Assembly: GCA_000787465.1 (NCBI GenBank)
Contig: JSYX01000277.1
Span: 1 to 44,457, forward strand
Reading direction: 5' to 3'
Length of the DNA stretch: 44,457 nt
Source of the DNA: Thermomucor indicae-seudaticae
Taxonomy: Eukaryota; Mucoromycota; Mucoromycetes; Mucorales; Lichtheimiaceae
Under the pieces are notes generated by a model, which was given only the letters and a program-made list of their open reading frames with translations, made no database searches and was not told the origin of the DNA. Below, in pieces: positions 38,394 to 44,457 of this stretch. How positions within the stretch are numbered: position 1 is the stretch's first letter; each line of letters opens with the position of its first letter. Made by a program: the position numbers and the translations under genes.

Positions 38394-39304
38394 TTAGTTG
38401 GTCTTTTGCTTGTTGGCTAATCGCTTGCCGTAAGTTCGACGTGCAAAATCAACAAAGAGATAAGTCAACGGCAAGAGGTAACCGACATTGACCGAGACGG
38501 CGAAGCGTTGACCGGGCGTGTCCAGACAAGAGGGAACAAAGAGATAGCTGATAGCCAAAGACATGCCGACCAGGAATTGAGTGATCTGGATCGAAGTCAG
38601 GTAACGCTTGCCGGGAGGATGGAAACCAACAGAAGTGGCGGCATAGTACAGATACATGATGGAATGCACAAAGGAGTTGAACAAGACAAAGATCCAGATG
38701 GGCGTCGCACGGTAACGGATACCAGACCACATGGTAATCATGGCACCAGCGTGATGGTAGGTCTGCAGGAGCGACGATCGACGACCTTTCAAAAGGATGA
38801 TGGCGGTATCAATGACTTCATAATACTTTGACAAGTAGAACAGGTATCCCCAGTATCCCAGGGAATCTTGCCATAGAAACTCGTCCTTGTCACAGTACTA
38901 AAGTAGCAGAAACCCATTTAAAATCGCTCTCTCTCTCTGTCCCTCCGTTGATCGCCCGGATCACTTACGGCATCGTGCATACTGATATCCCGCTTCAACC
39001 AAGCCGTGTTCATACCTTGAGCCATATGGTAAAAAGTGATAATGGAATAGACAGCCAGTGCAAGATTGTGCAGAAAGACAAAGGTCGTCATCAAAGGACT
39101 TGATGAAGACGATTTGGATGTTTCGCCTCGGTTTTTGGCTTCGACTCTTGAAAGCTTGGAGGACTTTGGATTCAAGAGATGGATCGTCAAGGCATACGTA
39201 GCAGCAATAGCAATCGGAGTCTTCCAATCCATAAAGAACTCATAGAGTTCAGGAAACGGAATGCCCGGGATCATCACAAGTCGGTCAATGTCTTCTGCAA
39301 CCAT
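38394..39304 (-). CDS. ELO: ELO-family very-long-chain fatty acid elongase
   Basis: This ER membrane 3-ketoacyl-CoA synthase extends fatty acids by two carbons. Minus-strand exons 39304-38969 and 38897-38394 encode 279 residues with about seven membrane helices. The family motifs appear in order: KYYEVIDT, then QTYHH (157-161) at the catalytic histidine box, HSIMYLYYAAT, and TSIQITQF. The first residue of the box is Gln rather than the usual His. The C-terminus is basic (KRLANKQKTN), resembling an ER-retention signal. An upstream in-frame ATG at 39355 lies within a GA repeat and would add a serine-rich prefix; the start at 39304 is preferred. The 71-nt intron also carries a short GA repeat (minus-strand reading). 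The thioesterase gene lies 217 bp upstream in the same orientation. Confidence 0.9.
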
Positions 39305-39521
39305 CGTATGAAATGATAATAAAGTTGTGAAAGAAAAAGAGAGAGAGAGAGACAAGAAAAATTAAGGCCGTCGGCGCTTTTTCTTTAAAAGAAGAAGAGG
39401 CTTACCAACGGATTCACCAAAAACTCAGATAAAGAATTCTCCCCCAGACTTTGGGCAAAACTTGTGCTTTAATAGTCAGGCACACATGATTCTGTAAAGG
39501 GTATGATCTATCTATGTTAAT

Positions 39522-40323
39522 CTATTGTGATTTGTCCATGCGAGGACTGATATACAATGCTGTTGCTTCGGTAAGTAACGTATGATCCTCGGCACTCTCG
39601 ATCCATGCTCTGGCATAGGCTTTTCGGCCTTCTATCCGATCCAGTTTCCCTCGGACAATTACCCATTGGTGAGACCTGACCGGTTTACGATAATCGACCG
39701 AGAGATTCGCTGTGAAACCGGTGTAATTGGGTAAATTAGGAAGAGTCTATTGGCATGTGAGTGTGAGCCAGTACTTCGAATGAATCCTGCAACCCCCTTA
39801 TAATTACCACATAGGCTAAATGTTCGTCCAGCAGTGTGGCCAAAAGACCGCCGTGGATGATCCCATCATGTCCGCATCTGCAGGGGTTAGCAAGGGGGTC
39901 AGGAAAATTAAAAGCATGTGACAATGATATTCAGGAAAAAAAAACTTACAAATTGCGTCCAAGATGCAGAATTACAATGCATTCCGTCTTGTCATGGTTG
40001 AAGAACTTTAGAGGTCTCAAGGCAATTTTGCCCACACCTCGCAGAGTACCGGCAGTCAAGGATCGAGACTGGGCGTCCCGGGACAAATGTCCGTAAGCCA
40101 ACACTTCGTGCCAATCAGGTGAAGCTGTCAACTCCTTCACGATAGGTAATGACTCCTGTTCCTCGAATAAAATCTGTTGTTCCTCCGTAAATGGCCCGTC
40201 CAGTGTGCGATCGACAGTCGGCTTTTCCGCACCGGGCGTGTGAGCATTCATTGCCATAGTAGCGAAATCTCTTGAGCCGTCCATGACAAGGGTCGGCACC
40301 AGCTTGTTCTCGACGGGACTCAT
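39522..40323 (-). CDS. Hotdog-fold thioesterase (THEM4-like acyl-CoA thioesterase)
   Basis: Minus-strand exons 40323-39950, 39877-39808 and 39746-39522 encode 222 residues. The hotdog core begins at LGRNLCGHDGIIHGG and continues LLATLLDEHLA, the typical 4HBT pattern in which HGG heads the central helix and the Asp/Glu pair is catalytic. FTANLSVDYRKPV then matches the following strand. The 110 N-terminal residues are predicted soluble, with an acidic FTEEQQILFEEQE patch, as in fungal THEM4-type proteins. It probably cleaves medium- or long-chain acyl-CoA. Placement next to a fatty acid elongase suggests related lipid work, but that is inference. The intron 1 donor is followed by a nine-T run. 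Confidence 0.85.
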
Positions 40324-40683
40324 TCTGCACTCTACGATAAGAGAGACGTCAAGAGGGTGGTCGGGCGGGCGGGAAGAAGCGGAGGGGAAAAGAGGGTTTA
40401 GGCTTACTCCAGCGATTTGTTAGCCTCTGGAAACGGAAATCCTGATTGGTTCGAAGAAAGTATATCGACCTTTGGGCAATGGTCGCTAGGAACCTCCGTT
40501 GCATATAAAGAGATCAGGAACAAAAAGGAAACGCTTCCTCTGCCTTCCTCAGGGCGGACATTTCTTTATTATTCAAGTCATTCTAAGGTTTTTCGCACGA
40601 CTAAGCGGATGGCCTGGATCGGAAATTGGAAGCTGAAGCTTGACCTGCTTTATCGTACAGGGTTCATGAAGAATTTAGGGAAA
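40324..40683. other. Intergenic flank of the thioesterase gene
   Basis: No gene is supported here. A GGCGGGCGGG-containing stretch near 40365 and GA-rich sequence sit just upstream of the thioesterase start. Confidence 0.5.
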
Positions 40684-41257
40684 CTACATTTTAAAACGCC
40701 TTCTTCGTATCCAAAAGATATACTGATTTGCACAATTTGGATATTCCATTTCACGAGCCAGGCGATCAGTCTCTATCTGGAGGAATACCAAGCGAACCTG
40801 TGCTTTGACTATCGCCTGCTGTGGTGCAAGAACGCACTTGTTTTCATCCGGGGAACGACAGAGATCATCAATCCTGATCGATTGCAACATTGCTCGTGTT
40901 GTGTATGCTCTAGTATCCGCGGGATACTCTGTCAATGAGACTGAGATGATTGAAATGGGACCAAGATGTGGTTCTGCGACTATATCTTTGATTATTTCAC
41001 TTAGTTCCGCATCCGGATGGGTTGTTTCTGGGTAGTCTGTAGGCCACTTGGCGTACGAGCTATAAATGTTCGTCGCAATTGGCCAAACGGTCTTCCTTTT
41101 ATAGCGTCCTGTTTAGGGACAGGTTAAGACCTTCAAGTATAGGGTTGAACATTTCTTGACACTTACCGGTATTCACTCTTGCGTAAGAGTATCGTTTGGT
41201 TCTGGAGTCAAAGTTCTCGACAATGTTATTCACTAAACAAGTTTCTGGTTGTTCCAT
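40684..41257 (-). CDS. Unassigned two-exon protein
   Basis: Minus-strand exons 41257-41167 and 41108-40684 are joined by a 58-nt intron with a GTAAGT donor, a CTTAACC branch site and a CTAAACAG acceptor, exactly like introns of the confident genes here. The product is 171 residues. It starts MEQPETCLVNNIVENF, contains RYKRKTVWPIATNIYSSYAK and ISVSLTEYPADTRAYTTRAM, a predicted helix (VKAQVRLVFLQIETDRLAREM) and a very basic end, FWIRRRRFKM. No signal peptide, membrane segment or known domain is recognised. The frame stays open upstream of 41257, so a further 5' exon is possible. The opposite strand has an open frame of similar length, but it lacks splice signals. It could be a lineage-specific gene or a well-preserved piece of a mobile element. 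Confidence 0.5.
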
Positions 41258-41573
41258 CACTGTCGCTAAAGCATTGGAAGAACCAAAAGTAACTCTCGTA
41301 CTCTTCGAAATATCCTACATGGCACCCTTTGGCAGACCAACTTTCGTAACGAGGCGCCTTTGTAGCAGTTGTTATTGTCCATTATTACGAGAACTATATA
41401 GATGCTGGTATCTGCTGGGGTCCCGTTTCGCATCCGTTCTTTGGGCGGTGTCTTCGTCATTGCCCCCTCTTTCTTTTTCTGCAACTAGGGTCGAAACCAT
41501 TGCATTAACCTAGCGTAATCTCTCCCCTGTATTTCTACCGACTACGAGACATTCACCTGGTTCTCGCGTCGCG

Positions 41574-42147
41574 ATGGCTTGTCCCATTTCACAGTTTAAA
41601 CGTACCAGCACCACTCCAAATATGATGAATGCTAGATATGATCCTCTCCAACTAGTTCCCGGGAGTCCTTGAGTGAAGCTTATTTACAAACATATTTATG
41701 ATAGTGGCGAGAAGACAAGTGCTGTCCCGGACAGATTCGCCGCTACGATAACAGTATCCTTGGATCTAGAGCGGCATGACACCAGCGACCGGCAGACGTG
41801 TCGAAATGCTGATCGGCATGAGACACCCAGCAAGCGAAGAACAATCGAGCTAAAAAGGTACAGTATGTGATTGACGCAGCGCGGGAAAAACGTGCGACGG
41901 AATACCACGTGACCACGGACCTTGGTTACCAGGTATGGATGTCCACAAAACACACGTGTCCTTTGTGTGGACTACGTCGGTAAGTGTACACCTGAAGGTC
42001 TATTAAGATTTGTCTGCGGTCCACGAAGAACGGAGGGCTAAAGAACAAGTGGAACGATGGGTGAACACGCCTTATTCCCTCGGAAGTCGTAAACCGAGAT
42101 GGCAAACACGTATTTCTGGGAAACGTACGGGAAGCTGCGATCGTTAA
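41574..42147 (+). pseudogene. Coding-like plus-strand fragments, unresolved
   Basis: Several open stretches in different frames follow one another: one from an ATG at 41574, one at about 41673-41870, one at 41822-41983 (DAAREKRATEYHVTTD, then KHTCPLCGLRR with a CxxC), and one at 42007-42147 (AKEQVERWVNTPYSLGSRK). A 56-nt intron at 41980-42035 (GTAAGT donor, GGAG end) would fuse the last two in frame. I cannot find a set of splices that joins all parts to a start codon, so this is either a decayed gene or one with exons I misread. No family is recognised. Confidence 0.25.
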
Positions 42148-43512
42148 CCTTAGATTCCTTTGGGGAAAAGGGGCTACCAGTGGCTCGTCATGTCGAATAT
42201 TTCAGCTGTACAGGTCATCGACCTGTCTAACAATTATCAGCATGTCATCCCAGCGTTCCTGTAACTTTCCGGTCTCTTCAATCATCGGGATGGCATATTT
42301 GTCATACAAGCCGCCGCGTCATCTCTTTAGGAAACTCTAGGGGACCGCGATGGTGGAAAGACCGATAGGATGCACTATTTTTTCCATCAAAGAACGTATG
42401 GTATTAACTCTAACGAAGCCTTAGCCGCATGACAGCAGCGTCCACTTATTGTTTCGTTCCTTTATTCCTATTGTGCCGTCATTGACGGAAATCATAAGAC
42501 TCTCAGTGAACTGTTTTCCTTTTGATCCCTGGCGAAAGTACAGATTCCTTTTCGTTTTTGGTGGAAGACACTTGAGTAATGTTCCTAAAGAAGCGAAAAG
42601 TAAACTAGACCGTAATATATCCTCCATTGTGCTTCCGCTTCCTAAGCTTGGCTTTGTCCATGTTGACAGTGTTATGCGGGCCACCATTCTTATTGCCCTA
42701 AGAGGATTTGCAAACTTTGTCTGCATCAAAAACGGCTTCTCTGAACCATACTGGAACAGGAAAACACGTATTCCGATTAAAATCCGGCTCCTGACCTGTC
42801 GTTTCCCTGAGGTGTGTATAGGTACCTCCATGTCACGTAAATAGACGCGTGACGCGTATGCAACTCAATCATGGATAGATGTACTGTAAAGGAGTCTGCG
42901 CTGTAAGGTTCATTTCTTCAGGATTCAATATGTCTGTTAGCTCTTTTACCTTATTAGAGAGACAATATGACCAAAATAGCTAAGCATTTCCTTGGGCGTT
43001 TTTCATCGAGCGCATGCAGCTATCGTAAGTGACGTCAAACGCAATGACTTTAATGTCTAACAAACGTTTTTGATGCCTTTAGTCGCCAGTATATTACGCC
43101 TATGATTCCCAGTTGGTCAGGGGAAACATTGCTAACAGAGGATAAAGTAAGTACTCGGTGTGGCACCTACAGTATCGTGTGCAAGTATTTTTTATGGGGG
43201 CTTTCCGTCGTCCTGAAAATCATTTCACAACGCCAGAAAGGGAGTCAATGCCCCTGAAAGTAAAGATCGATTCATTTTGTTTTGTGAAGGAAGCCAATCA
43301 CTTGTGGATCAATAGACTATCGCAGTGTAACTTGTGAACGCGTCGGTAAAGTGACACTAGTTTTGCAACGCGATACATAATCCTACTACTTGCGGATTAT
43401 GCCCAAGGAGTATTGTTTTTTGCATGTAGACACCAGAGTTAGAAGTCAGTTTATTGGGCAACTGTAGGATGTGATTATGATAGACGCGAAATGTGAAAGT
43501 GTGTACAGAATA

Positions 43513-43558
43513 GCCCTCTCATGAACCGAAAGCCAATTCATACGAATCGCGAGAGGGC
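43513..43558. repeat. Inverted repeat with 8-bp GC-rich arms
   Basis: GCCCTCTC at 43513-43520 is perfectly complementary to GAGAGGGC at 43551-43558, around a 30-nt loop. It stands alone in AT-rich sequence and could form a stem in RNA or be a relic of an element end. Confidence 0.5.
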
Positions 43559-44010
43559 AACAGCAGAACCCGACGATTCTATTCGGAATGCTGTCAAACT
43601 CCAGCTGCGCGCATGGACTTTATTTTTGCAATGGCTAATGATCTGGCCAAGTTTAGCGCGTCTTTCTACCTGGCTATGAATGTTTTTCGAAGGTGGGTGG
43701 CTTTCCATACCGAAAACCATGTTTCACGGATACTGCATGCGAGGTTAACTTTGATGATCATGGCTGAATAACTCCGTTTTTCCTTGCATTCCCAATGGAT
43801 ATCCATGCGCAGAAAAGCCAAAGAATGTAGATACTTGAGATCCCAACCAGAATTCCTCGCAAGACCTATATAATTTTCCTGCGCTTGCGCTCTCGTCCTG
43901 CTTCTTGTCGTTGTTTTCCTCACGACCATGTCCTAGGAAATAACGTAATTCATAACTAGTTCAGCCTAAACTGACGTACTCACTACTTGACCCTTGTTCA
44001 CAGCTAGGAC

Positions 44011-44032
44011 GGGCAGCCTGTGCCGGCTGCCC
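44011..44032 (+). promoter_or_regulatory. GC-rich hairpin just upstream of IML1
   Basis: GGGCAGCC (44011-44018) and GGCTGCCC (44025-44032) form a perfect 8-bp stem with a 6-nt loop, ending 28 nt before the IML1 start codon. If transcribed, it would lie in the 5' leader, where a stable stem can reduce ribosome scanning. Function is inference. Confidence 0.45.
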
Positions 44033-44060
44033 AACTTTTGAAAATTTCCGGCGGGCCCAA

Positions 44061-44457
44061 ATGGACAATCGGAGACTGTCACAGAAACCGATCGTACTTT
44101 GGTTTCACGATCAAGGAGCTTACCTGAACCACGATGCGGTGGTCAATCGCGACTATTTCCCGAATGTCCGAAAAGGCCAATTGCTGCGAATTCACCTGCC
44201 TCGTCTAGTACAGCAAACGCTTCAGCAACAGCAGCAGCAGCCAGCGCAAGATCGCAAACCATTTGTACCTAGAGTGGCCTACGCCGATCGATCGTGAGAC
44301 GCTGACACGACAGCAGCATCTTCAAGTACGGAACAGAGTTAGATGCCTCCGTCCAGTTTTTTACTTACGTTGTGTTGGGTAGATCTCGCTATCAAAAGAT
44401 ATTGCGGAAAGATTTAATTTGCGGTTTCGGATCGAAGTTTATGTCGAATTGGTAATG
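44061..44457 (+). CDS. IML1: IML1/DEPDC5 homologue, 5' part only
   Basis: IML1 is the catalytic GAP subunit of the SEACIT/GATOR1 complex that restrains TORC1 at the vacuole when amino acids are scarce. Exon 1 from 44061 encodes VLWFHDQGAYLNHDAVVN then YFPNVRKGQLLRIHLP, which aligns with the DEPDC5 N-terminus (residues near VVNPKVFPHIKLGDIVEI in human). A glutamine run (LQQQQQQP) follows. A second exon beginning at 44383 reads ISLSKDIAERFNL then EVYVELV, matching the next conserved strand, and runs off the window end. The exon 1 donor is unresolved: GTACCT or GTGGCC in the 44260s-44270s would keep phase with 44383, while the better-looking GTGAGA at 44294 does not. A stop in frame at 44295 requires splicing before it. 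Confidence 0.75.

Larger units (their letters stand above)
42148..44060. other. Gene-poor region with eroded minus-strand coding fragments
   Basis: A minus-strand segment 42318-42202 reads YDKYAIPMIEETGKLQERW then DDMLIIVRQVDDLYS and a stop, and just upstream (42420-42350) another short frame contains MEKIVHPIGLSTIAVP. They look like pieces of one protein separated by stops. At 42421-42844 open frames of more than 130 codons exist on both strands, neither with a motif. Right of 42850 only short frames occur. Inverted repeats at 42209-42225 (ACAGGTC/GACCTGT) and 43513-43558 are present. A decayed mobile element is the simplest reading, but no terminal repeats or target duplication could be identified. 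Confidence 0.3.

Noticed and set aside
40417..40938. 173-codon plus-strand frame
   Set aside because: It is antisense to the second exon of the minus-strand unassigned gene, crosses the thioesterase flank and has no splice signals; the minus-strand reading is better structured.
42421..42844. Long open frames on both strands
   Set aside because: Neither strand shows a motif or a clear preference in composition, so neither is reported as a gene.

Overview
The window is nuclear DNA of a fungus. Every confident gene is eukaryotic and split by very short introns (44 to 81 nt, mostly 52 to 65) with GTAAGT/GTACGT-type donors and CTAAY-like branch sites. The gene set (a SCAP-type sterol sensor, a six-IQ class V myosin, a UCS myosin chaperone without a full TPR array, a U-box cyclophilin, IML1) and the dense, tiny introns suggest an early-diverging lineage. 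Mucoromycota is my best guess, inferred from protein style only. I assembled gene models by hand, and for each complete model the summed exon length is an exact multiple of three.

Layout. 1-3107: gene-poor left flank with decayed open frames, palindromic repeats and one TATA-type promoter without a clear gene. 3108-8125 (-): SCAP. 9801-15623 (+): class V myosin, 18 exons. 18695-22165 (+): MCM6, 15 exons. 22597-24994 (-): UNC-45/She4 myosin chaperone. 25079-25884 (+): CK2-substrate/AIRIM-like protein, only 84 bp from the chaperone start. 27528-29279 (+): PPIL2-type cyclophilin. 29552-30086 (+): small cysteine-rich membrane protein. 30545-33404 (+): GYP5-like Rab GAP. 33805-35547 (+): secreted subtilase. 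35615-37128 (-): glutamate 5-kinase. 37559-38148 (+): GPI-type cell-surface protein. 38394-39304 (-): fatty acid elongase. 39522-40323 (-): hotdog thioesterase. 40684-41257 (-): two-exon gene of unknown function. 41258-44060: gene-poor with broken coding-like fragments. 44061 to the end (+): 5' part of IML1/DEPDC5.

Functional themes. The myosin V motor and the UCS chaperone that folds myosin heads lie about 7 kb apart, separated by MCM6. Three genes touch membrane lipid: SCAP (control of SREBP), the elongase and the adjacent thioesterase. No operon-like or defence-like system is visible. I found no convincing tRNA, rRNA, CRISPR or intact transposon.

The most unusual observations concern gene structure: an 11-nt internal micro-exon after a 10-nt first coding exon in the UNC-45 gene, two GC-AG introns with identical GCAAGT donors in neighbouring genes, a stop-free 57-nt intron in MCM6, and a QxxHH active-site box in the elongase. 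The unassigned gene at 40684-41257 is the best candidate for something undescribed.
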